Positions 30,456-39,620 of a DNA stretch of 50,695 nucleotides are shown here, piece after piece. The notes beneath the pieces were generated by a model that was not told the origin of the DNA, ran no database searches, and saw nothing but the letters and a program-made list of their open reading frames with translations. This DNA comes from a virus: the IMG/VR virus record IMGVR_UViG_3300025115_000247, positions 1-50,695 of that record; one strand, given 5' to 3'. The stretch's first letter is position 1; the number at the start of each line of letters is the position of its first letter. Position numbers and translations under genes: made by a program.

Positions 30456-30899
30456 TTATTCCTTATTGTATTGATTAAAACAACCATTTTCGCCGTCTTC
30501 GGCGACCTCAATCCAAACATCTCTGTTTGGGTATTCTTTAGCTATAGTTAAGTATAGCTCATCTGCAATCATTTCGCAAGATTTATGGTTAAGATCTAAC
30601 GTACTTTCTCCGTACAGTCTCTCAAGCCATCTTTTAAAGATAATAAATTCAATATCTCGGTCAGTATGCATTACTTCAATCCATACCTTAAAGTGAAATA
30701 TATGTCGGTGAGGGTAACGCAAGAATGAAACCTCGGTTAGGTCATCTCGATGCCCCGCTGCATTGTATTGATGTATCCCTTCTTTACGAAAAGTAACCCA
30801 GATCATCTTTGAAGCTTTGTTCCTAGTAGAAATAACTCGTTCAAGCAATGCTCGGGCGTGCGCCTGTTCTACTGGATCTAACTGTAATTCATCGTTCAT
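30456..30899 (-). CDS. divergent PTPS/QueD-superfamily (T-fold) protein
   Basis: 147 residues. VSFLRYPHRHIFHFKVWIEV holds a His triad like the zinc ligands of the pterin synthase family, RDIEFIIFKRWLERLYG and DLNHKSCEMIADELYL match the central region, and WIEVAEDGENGCF the final catalytic-Glu strand. The usual Cys before HGH is absent. A second T-fold protein in the same block as QueD; it may be a subunit or act on another pterin or deazaguanine step. Confidence 0.68.
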   Translation of the reverse strand: MNDELQLDPVEQAHARALLERVISTRNKASKMIWVTFRKEGIHQYNAAGHRDDLTEVSFLRYPHRHIFHFKVWIEVMHTDRDIEFIIFKRWLERLYGESTLDLNHKSCEMIADELYLTIAKEYPNRDVWIEVAEDGENGCFNQYNKE

Positions 30900-31228
30900 G
30901 CTCTCATCGACTCTATAGTTACAATTTTTCCTAATGCTTCGGAAAAATCTTCTTCGTCCTTAATGATGTGTAGGTTAGAAGAATTACAGTCGGTAGTCCG
31001 ATTGTAGTTTTTTGTTTGTACAATGTATCCGCCGTGTGCTTTAGCAACAACAAAGCGAACGGTGTTGTTGGTTTCTACGGTTACTTCGTGGTCACTTTCG
31101 CACACTACTTCTTCTTTGTATGCGAGTTTTCCGTGATAGCCGTTTGCTCTAACTTTGTTGAGAGCAATTGGTTCGTTTTGACTCTTGTCGTCGAGCAACC
31201 AGTTGCGTAACCATTTTTTAATATTCAT
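30896..31228 (-). CDS. hypothetical protein, 110 aa
   Basis: MNIKKWLRNWLLDDKSQNEP, then a beta-rich centre (VTVETNNTVRFVVAKAHGGY) and EEDFSEALGKIVTIESM. The centre is reminiscent of small phage beta-sandwich proteins; not recognised. ATGA overlaps on both sides place it in the DpdA operon. Confidence 0.62.
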   Translation of the reverse strand: MNIKKWLRNWLLDDKSQNEPIALNKVRANGYHGKLAYKEEVVCESDHEVTVETNNTVRFVVAKAHGGYIVQTKNYNRTTDCNSSNLHIIKDEEDFSEALGKIVTIESMRA

Positions 31229-31749
31229 TTAATTACTATGTCCTTTGTATACTTTGACCAATCAGTAAATTTACTGCGATCTTGTAAATCGTGCAAGCTA
31301 TGGCACCATACGCCCGGATTCGATGCTTTAAATCCCTTGTCGTCTACTTTAATCATTGTATTATAATTCCATAGTTTAATATACGGAATTGGTACTCTAA
31401 TTTGTGGAATAAAATTATCAAACTCGTTAAGACCGCCGTCGTTAAATTCTTCTACAGCAGACATAGGAATATCAAGACTGCACAAATATCCTGCTTTTAA
31501 GAAGTGGGTAATCATTTCCTCCCACGATTTCCATTCTTCGTAGTCGGTTGGGTTAAAGCTATGGTTGGCACCAAAGAAAATGTGTTTGGTTTCGTAAGTT
31601 GCTACCGCTAACTTAGATTCAATCACCTCAACCGAATGAACACCAGAAACGAACAATGTGTCCATTCCGAATGCAGGAGTGTGTTCAACTTCTTTTCCGA
31701 AGAAGAAATCTACTCCTACATTTACTCCATCTGAATAATCACGTTCCAT
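31225..31749 (-). CDS. hypothetical protein, 174 aa, in the DpdA operon
   Basis: VGVDFFFGKEVEHTPAFGMD, LFVSGVHSVEVI, HIFFGANHSFNPTDYEEWKS, and CSLDIPMSAVEEFNDGGLNE. The layout resembles a small TIM-barrel-like or QueE-like alpha/beta protein without cysteines of an Fe-S cluster. It sits directly after DpdA-side genes and may assist deazaguanine insertion; this is inference from position only. Confidence 0.6.
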   Translation of the reverse strand: MERDYSDGVNVGVDFFFGKEVEHTPAFGMDTLFVSGVHSVEVIESKLAVATYETKHIFFGANHSFNPTDYEEWKSWEEMITHFLKAGYLCSLDIPMSAVEEFNDGGLNEFDNFIPQIRVPIPYIKLWNYNTMIKVDDKGFKASNPGVWCHSLHDLQDRSKFTDWSKYTKDIVIK

Positions 31750-31931
31750 TAATCGTTCCCGTCGACTTTGCGTAGATCGTTAATTTGATCTTTAAGTTTA
31801 AGTTTCTTCTTCTTTAATACTTCAACATCGTGATCGGGTGCATAATTTTTTTCTAATTCTAAAATTTGTGCATCTAACATTCGATGTGTTTCTTCTAAGT
31901 GTGCAATACGCTTTTCGTATAGTAGGCTCAT
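31749..31931 (-). CDS. YdcH/DUF465-like coiled-coil protein, 60 aa
   Basis: EKRIAHLEETHRMLDAQILE then VLKKKKLKLKDQINDLRKVD: the RI..LE..H..LD..I...LK..KL.LKD.I pattern of the DUF465 (YdcH) family. Two-helix hairpin, function unknown. Overlaps the DpdA stop by 4 bases. Confidence 0.78.
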   Translation of the reverse strand: MSLLYEKRIAHLEETHRMLDAQILELEKNYAPDHDVEVLKKKKLKLKDQINDLRKVDGND

Positions 31932-33499
31932 TCTTGCTCCGATTCAAGTTGGTCTAATGTAGATTCGTCAAATCCGCTATCGTCGATGTGGTGTTCTTCA
32001 ACTTCGGGTTCGGGTACTTCTTCAACGAATAGATTTTCGAACATTGCTTTTCCGCTAAGTAGCCGTTTACCAGTAGCACCTCGTGTTCCAATAATCTTGC
32101 TATCAAGATAGCGTCGATGTTCTTCGACAATAGCTTCAGCAGTTCCGCGATCGTTTGCTGCGAATACTGCATCTGCTACTTGTTTAAAGTATACACGATC
32201 AATGTCTTCCTCTACAAGCATATTTGGGCAGATTCCAGAGTCGTATTGTCGATTGGCTTCTTGGACCGCTGTAATATGCCTATGGACATTGTGTCCCATT
32301 TGGATAGCGTAACTAAATGAATCCCAGCTGGTTTTACCTTCTTTACCAATTTTATTCAGATCGCCTGGCTTATAGATGCAAATGTCTTTAACTAGAGTCC
32401 GTTCACTTACTGGGCTGTCTTCGAAGATTGGAAAGATGCCATCTTGGATGACGGCATCAGCAAAGCGCCTAGTGTCTGTAGCATATTTTTTGTTGTCGAC
32501 GCTTGGCTGCATCCGATAGACCCATTTTTCTCGGTCTGCAAACTCGTTGTTTGTGTAGATTTGTCCATTTGCTGTTGCGAGAAACGGTGAGGCGCAATCA
32601 AAAGATACGGTAAAGTTTTCATTGTGATATTTTCTAACAGCCCTTTGTATATCGGTTAAGAGTAATGCCCATTCTAGCTTGCTGGTGCCCAAGAAGTGCA
32701 TCCAGTCATGCTGCCCTTTTTCTAACAGTCCATCAAACCGCATATCCACTAGCCTACGCAAGATAAGATGGCTGTCGCACATGTTCTGCCCTCCCATTGC
32801 CCAACCTTCAAATGGTTGGTCGTGTTGCTTAGGATCGCAGTAATGTTTCATACGGTGATACCAATCATCAGCATCTTTATGGGTTTCACCTTGCAATACA
32901 TTTAGGAATTTACAGTTACCATTCCGTGCTTGCATAAAGTAATCGTTGTTGATCTCGGTAGCTTTAACTGCTGCGGCATAATCATTGATTCCTGTTGCCT
33001 TAGCACCTGCTGGGCTACGAGCAACCCACGCAGGGATATCAAGGATCATACCACGATCCATATACGCATCCATCCAGCTAAGGACTAGCTCACGCTTCTT
33101 CTTAGCCTTAGGGCAGTTAGGATCTTTCCAATCTCCTTCCCATACACCTTTACCAATTTGGAATCCGCCAGAGTCGCCCAATACAAACGTGTTATTACGA
33201 TCACGGTTGCGTACCATATCTTCTTTAGGCGAATGCTTGTTAACATCTAACTCTGCGTGTCCTGCAGAGTATAATGCCCACTTGTACGGGAAGTATGCTT
33301 CTTCTGCGTTTAGCCAGTTAAGCCCTTCGATTCCTGTTTCGAAGTCTGCAGGGATTCGAGCAGGATCAACGTAGTTAGGATCATGTCTTTGCTTGCCTAC
33401 GTAAGTGGCGTAAAATCCACTCAATGCCGGCAAGAAAACGGCTATTTTGCTTTTTCCATCGGGTCCAAGCTGTTTTGCTGTTAAGTTATCTCTTTCCAT
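31928..33499 (-). CDS. dpdA: DpdA/TGT-like DNA 7-deazaguanine transglycosylase
   Basis: 523 residues from ATG 33499 ([20 protein letters not shown]); the frame to 33532 lies in the upstream endonuclease. [16 protein letters not shown] at about 106-120 holds the catalytic-type Asp and substrate loop of TGT enzymes, [12 protein letters not shown] the second barrel strand, [10 protein letters not shown] and GWAMGGQN (QG and GGxA-type motifs) the base pocket. With FolE, QueD and QueE it matches phage systems that exchange guanine in DNA for a deazaguanine. An acidic C-terminal tail follows. Confidence 0.85.
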   Translation of the reverse strand: MERDNLTAKQLGPDGKSKIAVFLPALSGFYATYVGKQRHDPNYVDPARIPADFETGIEGLNWLNAEEAYFPYKWALYSAGHAELDVNKHSPKEDMVRNRDRNNTFVLGDSGGFQIGKGVWEGDWKDPNCPKAKKKRELVLSWMDAYMDRGMILDIPAWVARSPAGAKATGINDYAAAVKATEINNDYFMQARNGNCKFLNVLQGETHKDADDWYHRMKHYCDPKQHDQPFEGWAMGGQNMCDSHLILRRLVDMRFDGLLEKGQHDWMHFLGTSKLEWALLLTDIQRAVRKYHNENFTVSFDCASPFLATANGQIYTNNEFADREKWVYRMQPSVDNKKYATDTRRFADAVIQDGIFPIFEDSPVSERTLVKDICIYKPGDLNKIGKEGKTSWDSFSYAIQMGHNVHRHITAVQEANRQYDSGICPNMLVEEDIDRVYFKQVADAVFAANDRGTAEAIVEEHRRYLDSKIIGTRGATGKRLLSGKAMFENLFVEEVPEPEVEEHHIDDSGFDESTLDQLESEQE

Positions 33500-34187
33500 T
33501 TTTCTTTTCTTCCCATATACGTTTCCTAGCATCTGACATTTTTTGTTTTGTTTCGGGTGACATTACTCTTCCTTTAAGTGCTGCACTAATTTTCTGCTTT
33601 TGCTCTTCGGTATTTTTTCGCCCTTTATGCGACTCACTAAGTTTAGCACAATGTTCCTCAGTAAAGCTACGACCTTTAAGTGAATCTGCGTATTTCTGAA
33701 TAGCACTGTTTGTTTCCTTAGTGAGCCCTTTGTTCCAAGGCTCTTTACCTAATCCGGCGGCACTAAGTTTAGCTCGGTGCTCCTCAGATTTTGGCTTTCC
33801 TTTAGTAGAAGCAGAGACTTTATCCCCGTGATTTTTAGGTTTATTAAGATTTGCTTTAGATATTTTAGCTCTACCTTGTTCTGTTAAAAACGATCCAATT
33901 TCTTTACCTTTGTTCCACGGTACAATACCACTGCACCCGTCACCGCCATCTGTTCTATTATGCAGAATACCTGTACCTAAATCTTTACGGCCATACCAAG
34001 CAATCATCCTTCTTTCAATGGCTAATGCACCCAGCTCTGTTAAATTATTTTCTAAAATAACTATTCGGTTAGCATCTGCAGGCAGAACAACAGAATGGTC
34101 TTTAGTCCAGGCCCTGTTTTCTTTTCCCTTTCCGATGTAGTAAGGTGTTAAATCTTTTGTACGCAAGTATGCATAAACGTAAAACAT
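33486..34187 (-). CDS. GIY-YIG homing endonuclease with NUMOD3 repeats
   Basis: 233 residues. [21 protein letters not shown] is the GIY-YIG motif, [20 protein letters not shown] follows, then several DNA-binding NUMOD3-type repeats ([55 protein letters not shown]). Same strand as its neighbours, between the clamp and dpdA genes, overlapping the dpdA start by 14 bases. CATAAATA just upstream is a late-promoter-like site. AGGAG precedes the ATG. Confidence 0.93.
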   Translation of the reverse strand: MFYVYAYLRTKDLTPYYIGKGKENRAWTKDHSVVLPADANRIVILENNLTELGALAIERRMIAWYGRKDLGTGILHNRTDGGDGCSGIVPWNKGKEIGSFLTEQGRAKISKANLNKPKNHGDKVSASTKGKPKSEEHRAKLSAAGLGKEPWNKGLTKETNSAIQKYADSLKGRSFTEEHCAKLSESHKGRKNTEEQKQKISAALKGRVMSPETKQKMSDARKRIWEEKKNGKR

Positions 34188-34235
34188 AATAGTCTCCTAT
34201 ATGTTTATTTATGCTTTACTTGCGTTATCTACATA

Positions 34236-34982
34236 TTATTTTTGCTGCGCTGGAATAATGTATTCGTAATCAAACAAGCCGCTATCAACTGTGATCATAG
34301 CAGCACCTTCGTCGCTCATCTTAAAGGTTTTGTCGCCTGCCAGACTTAGAATAGCAATGATAGCAGCGACTGGCCACTTCCACTCTTTCTTAAGTTCACC
34401 GCCAGGTAGGTCGCAGAACACGAAGTTGCCTGCGTGAGTGCTATGATCGCCAAACGAAAACACTAATTTGCCGTTTACACTAGTGGCATTAAAGACTGAT
34501 TCTTCGCTGTTTGCTTGAGCCATGTACTTCAACCGTTGAATTGCGTTGTTTGTTGGTTCGAAGTCGACATTCCATTTAACACCTTTAAACTTAACTGTTC
34601 GAAGTTTTTCGTTAACGATTTCTTGTGACATAAAGCGATAGTCGTTTTTAAAGTCGCCTGCTTTATTTTCGAAATGGAGACCAGACACTACTTCTGCACC
34701 GTCCTTAGTAACCTTAGTAGCCTTAACTGACGCACCTTCTTTATATTCTGGAATGTTAAGAATGATGTTTAGTTTTTGTAAGTTTGGCAAGCCAACGGTT
34801 GACCCGACAAATTCTTTCATCGGTGCTTTGCAAGTTGCTTGAATAATTACTGAGCGGTCATCAGCAATAGCAGCAATGCTAGTTTCTTCTGTAGTACCGA
34901 CTGCTTTAACAAGATCAATGAAGCCAAGTCCATATGTGTGTTGAACTACGTCCCGTAGGTAATCGATTAAGGGTGTTGACAT
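34236..34982 (-). CDS. gp45: sliding clamp, T4 gp45 type
   Basis: 248 residues. Central FKNDYRFMSQEIVNEKLRTV and KWNVDFEPTNNAIQRLKYMA, LVFSFGDHSTHAGNF, and C-terminal FKMSDEGAAMITVDSGLFDY are characteristic of T4-like gp45 clamps. The trimeric ring tethers the polymerase to DNA and in T4 also activates late transcription. Slightly longer than T4 gp45 (228 aa). Preceded by a sigma70 promoter. Confidence 0.92.
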   Translation of the reverse strand: MSTPLIDYLRDVVQHTYGLGFIDLVKAVGTTEETSIAAIADDRSVIIQATCKAPMKEFVGSTVGLPNLQKLNIILNIPEYKEGASVKATKVTKDGAEVVSGLHFENKAGDFKNDYRFMSQEIVNEKLRTVKFKGVKWNVDFEPTNNAIQRLKYMAQANSEESVFNATSVNGKLVFSFGDHSTHAGNFVFCDLPGGELKKEWKWPVAAIIAILSLAGDKTFKMSDEGAAMITVDSGLFDYEYIIPAQQK

Positions 34983-35008
34983 AAGTTTCCTTTCAAGTGT
35001 GATAATAA

Positions 35009-35037
35009 AGTATATTTAGATCGTTGATATAAGTCAA
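35009..35037 (-). promoter_or_regulatory. sigma70-type promoter of the clamp gene
   Basis: TTGACT (35037-35032), 17-base spacer, TATACT (35014-35009) on the minus strand, 27 bases upstream of the gp45 ATG. Confidence 0.82.
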
Positions 35038-35047
35038 CGAAAATTTG

Positions 35048-36007
35048 TTAAACAAGAGGTGATATTTTACCTAAAGTTTGGTGAGCTTTGATAGTTTGCA
35101 GTTCGCCAGGTTTACGAATTTCGATCCAACTAATAACTTCGTCTTCGTCATGCAGCTCAATTATATTGAAATCTAAGCTTTTACATAGAGCCACTAACAT
35201 ACTTTTTGGTATGTAACTCATCGAACCATTCTCAACCCTTAGAATACTGTTTGGGTTTTCTCCGTCGTTATAGCTAAACATGCAAACTCCGCCGGGTCTA
35301 AGAACCTCTTTAATGTGGATCAAATATTGCTTAATCATATCAAGGGGGAAGTAGTTAAACACGTTCCAAGAAAACACAAACCCAAACTGACCTTGTGGTA
35401 ACATTGATAGGTCGGTTTCGGATTTAGCCCAGTCAATCAAGTACGGTCTCAAACGAAGTCGGTATTCTGGACTAAACGTAAAGGCAGTAGAATCGAGAAA
35501 TTCTTTCTCGATATCTACAATGTAGAGCGGGTCGTTTGCTACAAGGTAACTAGTCCACTGACCATCACCGGGTCCGATTTCTAATCCTGGATAATGCCAA
35601 TCTGAATATACTTGAATTCGGGATATAACTTTTTGTTTAGCTTCGCTACTAATCGGTAGTTGCCGACTAGTTCGTTCGAAACTAACATCTGATCTATTTG
35701 TTGCAAAGCAATCGTTAATTTTGTACCCTCTTGCAAAGTAATCCTTGGTGCGTTCTGCTATCCGATGGTCTATTATGCTAATTGCTTTGTGGATGTGCAG
35801 AGTTGTAGTGTCGAGAAAGTCTTGTTTAAGCGAATCGACAGTATTGTTTAAATCCATTAATAACGAATCGAGATCGGGGCTTAACGGAACAGTGTACCTA
35901 ACATCATTTACACTTTTAATGTATGTGTCTGTCTCGTTTTTTAATCCGAGAGATGAGATATTAGATAACAGTAACTTTCTGGCTTTAACAAGTTCGCTTA
36001 ATTTCAT
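35048..36007 (-). CDS. class I SAM-dependent methyltransferase
   Basis: 319 residues. A helical N-terminus of about 120 residues precedes YPGLEIGPGDGQWTSYLVAN (motif I), LYIVDIEKEFL (motif II), GFVFSWNVFNYFPLDMIKQY (motif IV) and VLRPGGVCMFSYND. The target cannot be predicted; no DNA target-recognition domain or DPPY-type motif is seen, so a small-molecule or sugar substrate is more likely. Lies between the clamp and polymerase genes. Confidence 0.85.
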   Translation of the reverse strand: MKLSELVKARKLLLSNISSLGLKNETDTYIKSVNDVRYTVPLSPDLDSLLMDLNNTVDSLKQDFLDTTTLHIHKAISIIDHRIAERTKDYFARGYKINDCFATNRSDVSFERTSRQLPISSEAKQKVISRIQVYSDWHYPGLEIGPGDGQWTSYLVANDPLYIVDIEKEFLDSTAFTFSPEYRLRLRPYLIDWAKSETDLSMLPQGQFGFVFSWNVFNYFPLDMIKQYLIHIKEVLRPGGVCMFSYNDGENPNSILRVENGSMSYIPKSMLVALCKSLDFNIIELHDEDEVISWIEIRKPGELQTIKAHQTLGKISPLV

Positions 36008-36015
36008 GATAATAC

Positions 36016-37035
36016 TTATTCAAAGGCAAACAAGCTATCGAAATTAGTTTTAATCTGAGTATTGTTCGCAATGTCCCAGTTCAAAACACCTAGCAGGTTT
36101 TCTGCTTTCTTATCAACAATTGTTGTTTCCATCAGATCGTCGTCAAACGGTAAGTTCTTAAACCAATCGGGTATATGTAGAATATCAGTTGGGTATGCTA
36201 CTGATGTAAGGCCTAACGGATTCTCTTTTAGTTTACATACAATAACTTTCATACCATCAAGGATTTTCATAGAGTGCATATCTTTATACATATCTTTAAG
36301 GTGGTTGTAGTTGATAGCAGCTCGAACATGACCTGGCATGTTTGCTTTCCCTAGACGTTCTTCTTTAGTGCGGTATCTAGTTAAGTTATTAACTCGCTTT
36401 GGTGTACCTTTTTCCCATGGTTGCAGTTCCTTAAAGTAATACTTGAACTCTTTAATCTTAGCAAAAATATCTTCTTTGTGGGTGCCGGTTAACACGTCTT
36501 GTAGCACATTAATCAGAAAGTCTTGCACAATCTTAGGTGTATCTGCACGTTTTAAGTCTAGACCCATAGCTTTTAGCTTGCCTAACCCTGGTATTACACC
36601 TTTTTTCTTAGCCTTTTCTTCATCATACAAGTCAAGTCGATCACCTTCCATATCATAGATAAGAACTGCATAGCGTTTTTTCTTAATATACAGTCCGGTT
36701 GATGCAATAAGTTCTCGCCCACCTTTAATTAGTGCACCATGTTCAAGTGTAGCATGACATGCTTGCTGCATGAATGCAGGGAATGACTCGTTGACTTGGT
36801 CAGCAATGCTGTCATATACACTGATGCAAATATCTTTGTCCCATTCTTGTTTGCCTGCTTTAACATCGTCTTTAATAATAGGCCATACACTAAAGTAACA
36901 AGAGTCAGTGTTATGTACCAAACAATCATTAGCAAAAAAGTACGGATCTCGGTCCTTAATACTTAAGTCATACACATAATCATCTACTTCACCTATACAT
37001 TCGATGCTTTTTATTGTAACTGATTCGATATCCAT
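36016..37035 (-). CDS. gp43: DNA polymerase gp43 C-terminal part fused to an intein C-half
   Basis: 339 residues. Residues 1-42 are an intein C-terminal half: YVYDLSIKDRDPYFFANDCL then VHN, splicing before T43. The extein begins TDSCYFSVWPII, completing the polymerase motif YGD-TDS with the half at 37991-38716. KKKRYAVLIYDMEG is motif KKRY. The protein ends FDSLFAFE, like the clamp-binding tail of T4 gp43. Trans-splicing is needed to rebuild the active site. Confidence 0.93.
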   Translation of the reverse strand: MDIESVTIKSIECIGEVDDYVYDLSIKDRDPYFFANDCLVHNTDSCYFSVWPIIKDDVKAGKQEWDKDICISVYDSIADQVNESFPAFMQQACHATLEHGALIKGGRELIASTGLYIKKKRYAVLIYDMEGDRLDLYDEEKAKKKGVIPGLGKLKAMGLDLKRADTPKIVQDFLINVLQDVLTGTHKEDIFAKIKEFKYYFKELQPWEKGTPKRVNNLTRYRTKEERLGKANMPGHVRAAINYNHLKDMYKDMHSMKILDGMKVIVCKLKENPLGLTSVAYPTDILHIPDWFKNLPFDDDLMETTIVDKKAENLLGVLNWDIANNTQIKTNFDSLFAFE

Positions 37036-37967
37036 TCTTTTACCTCAACAATAGTACGTTGCTTGTCTTTTTTAAAGTCTGTTTCCCACACAACTAACAC
37101 TTTAAATCCTAGTTCCTCAGCAGTTTTTAATTTTAACATATCTTTTTGCTGTATATCTATTGCTAACTTCCCACGTATAACTGCATCGGATTTGTATATA
37201 GCAGGATTTGCATGCCAGTAGTCTCCATTAAATTCTATTATTAAATTTTTATGTTTTATGTCATACACAACATATGAATTTAGTAATGATGACCATTTTC
37301 CAAACGGTTGAGAGTAATTAGTGTACTCGAGTTTATATCCTATTGCTTCTTCTAAGAGTAGTACAAATTCTTTTTCTAGTTCACTTACGTAAGAAAGACG
37401 TTGTCTTGATACAATCAATTCTACTGCTTCATCGAGAGAAATGGATAATTTTTTAGCAATTGCAATAGGTGACCCTGATTCTCCTTTTTTGATACATATT
37501 TCTTTAAATTTTTTTTCTCCTACTTGTTTTCCATATTTTGTGATTAAGTATTCTTTGGACTTAGTGTATGATTGTTTAGCACAATATTCATTCCACATCT
37601 CTAAACCTTTTCCTTCGCCGTGTCTTAAAATCATTATTTCTAACGTTTGGCTTCTTGAACGATTAAACTGGTTGTATTGTTCTTCGCTCCACCCATGCTT
37701 TTCTTTTTTGTACTCAAAAGAATTTGATATAGCTTGTTTTGTTCGATACTGTTCCCAGCGAGCATTTCCTTCTTGTTCTCCGTATTTCTTAATTAAGTTT
37801 TGTAAGGTTACTGCTGTTGCTTGTGCAAGGATAGGGTCAACTAATGTTGCTCCTGGGTATGCTTGTTTATATTCTTTTCCGTTTTTAAATTTTCCTGTAC
37901 AGTTGTATTTAAAATGAGTCCATTGTAATCGGGGTAACTCTGCCCCGCACTCTAAGCATTTTGGCAT
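37011..37967 (-). CDS. Vsr-like homing endonuclease between the intein halves
   Basis: 318 residues. N-terminal CLECGAELPRLQWTHFKYNC is a zinc-type module. The middle repeats (KYGEQEGNARWEQY, KYGKQVGEKKFKE) probably bind DNA. The C-terminal nuclease VYDIKHKNLIIEFNGDYWHA and KLKTAEELGFKVLVVWETDF matches the very-short-patch-repair-like family found in fractured genes with split inteins. AGGAG nine bases upstream; it overlaps the downstream intein half by 25 bases. Confidence 0.87.
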   Translation of the reverse strand: MPKCLECGAELPRLQWTHFKYNCTGKFKNGKEYKQAYPGATLVDPILAQATAVTLQNLIKKYGEQEGNARWEQYRTKQAISNSFEYKKEKHGWSEEQYNQFNRSRSQTLEIMILRHGEGKGLEMWNEYCAKQSYTKSKEYLITKYGKQVGEKKFKEICIKKGESGSPIAIAKKLSISLDEAVELIVSRQRLSYVSELEKEFVLLLEEAIGYKLEYTNYSQPFGKWSSLLNSYVVYDIKHKNLIIEFNGDYWHANPAIYKSDAVIRGKLAIDIQQKDMLKLKTAEELGFKVLVVWETDFKKDKQRTIVEVKEWISNQLQ

Positions 37968-37990
37968 ACGGTGATACTCCTGTCTCCATA

Positions 37991-38716
37991 TTATTTATCC
38001 AGCAGCGAGATAAACACATCGGTTTCTAGAACTTGCAACGGAGTAACTTCTACTAATGTTCCGTTCCTTAACGCAATAAGGCTATGGTCTTCAGTAACTG
38101 TTACGGTTTTATCATTAGAGAAAGTTATTTTATATAACTTTTTCTTAGTTTTGTGCCTCATAACATACGAAACTTCACTCATAACTGGTTTTAGTTCGTT
38201 ACCGTCGAACCCAATTACTTTTGTATCAATGCCTCCTCTGTACTCTTTTCCTGACGGCGATAGAGTGGTATGTTGACACTGATTAAATAATTCTTCTATG
38301 GTCACTTCGCCGTCGTTTGTTTTAATACGGGTGTCGCCGGTTACACTGTCACCGTACACAATAGCTTCACCGGTATGGTCGTAAATACCTGTTACTGCTT
38401 GATTAATGTAAGCGTCCATATGGCGTGCAATTAAACGCCCAGTTAATGTAGTAGACTGCCCGATACGCTGGTCAAAGAAACGGCAACCTGCGTTCAACAG
38501 TGCACCATAAAGGCTATTCAAATTAATCTTGGTTACAAGTTGTTTTTTATCCCAATACTCTATAGCATTTTTTACTTCGGTGAAATTATTTGGTATAACT
38601 TTACCGTCTTTAATTCGCAGTGAATTTTCTTTGCAAAATTGATCAAGTTCTTCTTTTGATCCAGTCTCGAATATTTGTGTTAGACGATCGAAATCGAGAT
38701 CTCGTAGTTCTGACAT
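37991..38716 (-). CDS. gp43: DNA polymerase gp43 middle part fused to an intein N-half
   Basis: 241 residues. The extein VTKINLNSLYGALLNAG (motif B region) and RLIARHMDAYIN lead to EAIVYGD at 117-123. The intein N-half starts at S124: SVTGDTRIKTNDGEVTIEEL (block A), TVTVTEDHSLIALRNG (block B), 118 residues, no endonuclease domain. It must splice in trans with the half at 36016-37035. Its first residues overlap the upstream endonuclease gene, so its ATG may be a product of that insertion. Confidence 0.93.
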   Translation of the reverse strand: MSELRDLDFDRLTQIFETGSKEELDQFCKENSLRIKDGKVIPNNFTEVKNAIEYWDKKQLVTKINLNSLYGALLNAGCRFFDQRIGQSTTLTGRLIARHMDAYINQAVTGIYDHTGEAIVYGDSVTGDTRIKTNDGEVTIEELFNQCQHTTLSPSGKEYRGGIDTKVIGFDGNELKPVMSEVSYVMRHKTKKKLYKITFSNDKTVTVTEDHSLIALRNGTLVEVTPLQVLETDVFISLLDK

Positions 38717-39573
38717 TCTTTTGTCCTTGAATTTAAAATTTGATGATTGTGTTTTTGTATTAAATTATAATCGGTTTCGAATACTAACTCCGGAACCCAA
38801 TTAGTGTGAGTAATTCTTAAAAGTTTTAGTTTATGGTCTTTTGCGATACTATGCTTTTCTAAATCGTTTCTAATTGCAGCAGGGAATCGATGCCAGTATT
38901 CTCCGTCGACTTCTACTAGCAAATTTAGTGTTTGCAGATAAAAATCGTAATATTTACCATCTAGTGGATACTGATAAATGTATTGTATACTATTTGCATC
39001 CAGAAATTCAATAAACTGTTTCTCTATATTTGTTTTCTTTCCTCTCTTTGGGAGGACGATACCGTGCTCTTTTATATAATCACGTCTTCTAGTAGATAAC
39101 AGTTCTATATACTTAGAGAATTGTTTACTGTCTTCTCTTCGTGTTTCCCAATTGGCTTTTTGTTTTTCGGACTTAGCTTGTTTGCTTTTGTCTGACAGAT
39201 TTACAGGCTTTCCGATCTTTTGTTTACTTAAAAGTTGTTTAGTTTGCTCAGTATGTGGCTCGCGAGTCTTTCCGGTGTGTGAGGCAGACATCTTTTTCTT
39301 TGTTTCGTCTGAATGTACAAACGAATTGCCTTTTCGGTCTCGCATCAGTTGGCAGGTTTTATTCCTGATAGCGCGATAGTTTTCAGAATCTGATTCTTTA
39401 AGACTCTTGTGCATAGATTTAGCTCTCTCGGAAAACTGTGCAGATAACTCAGTTGAGACAATCTGTGCACCCGGATACGTTTTGGTATACATCTCTTTTG
39501 TAACTTTGTGTTTAAAATTTATGTGACTTGTTAGGTTTCTAAACTCTTTTTGACATATTAAACATGTTACCAT
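38680..39573 (-). CDS. Vsr-like homing endonuclease splitting the polymerase gene
   Basis: 297 residues. CLICQKEFRNLTSHINFKHK is an N-terminal zinc-finger-like module (ROS/MUCR-like, with YPGAQIV also present in the other Vsr-like enzyme here). NUMOD3-like repeats (DETKKKMSASHTGK, EQTKQLLSKQKIGK) follow, and the nuclease is LDGKYYDFYLQTLNLLVEVD, GEYWHR and KLKLLRITHTNWVPE. It has its own late promoter and AAGGAAG ribosome site. Confidence 0.87.
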   Translation of the reverse strand: MVTCLICQKEFRNLTSHINFKHKVTKEMYTKTYPGAQIVSTELSAQFSERAKSMHKSLKESDSENYRAIRNKTCQLMRDRKGNSFVHSDETKKKMSASHTGKTREPHTEQTKQLLSKQKIGKPVNLSDKSKQAKSEKQKANWETRREDSKQFSKYIELLSTRRRDYIKEHGIVLPKRGKKTNIEKQFIEFLDANSIQYIYQYPLDGKYYDFYLQTLNLLVEVDGEYWHRFPAAIRNDLEKHSIAKDHKLKLLRITHTNWVPELVFETDYNLIQKHNHQILNSRTKECQNYEISISIV

Positions 39574-39590
39574 GTTACTTCCTTTTATGT

Positions 39591-39598
39591 TATTTATA
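39591..39598 (-). promoter_or_regulatory. T4-type late promoter of the endonuclease
   Basis: TATAAATA on the minus strand, 18 bases upstream of the Vsr-like endonuclease ATG and just past the polymerase N-part stop. Confidence 0.65.
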
Positions 39599-39620
39599 CC
39601 TACTTAACAAAATTAAGGTA

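Noticed and set aside
31928-33532. Longer dpdA start at 33532
   Set aside because: The extra residues come from the 3' end of the upstream GIY-YIG gene; ATG 33499 begins the family-like sequence.
38680-39620. Intron or second intein between the first and second polymerase pieces
   Set aside because: No intein blocks border the gap, and the insert is filled by the endonuclease gene.
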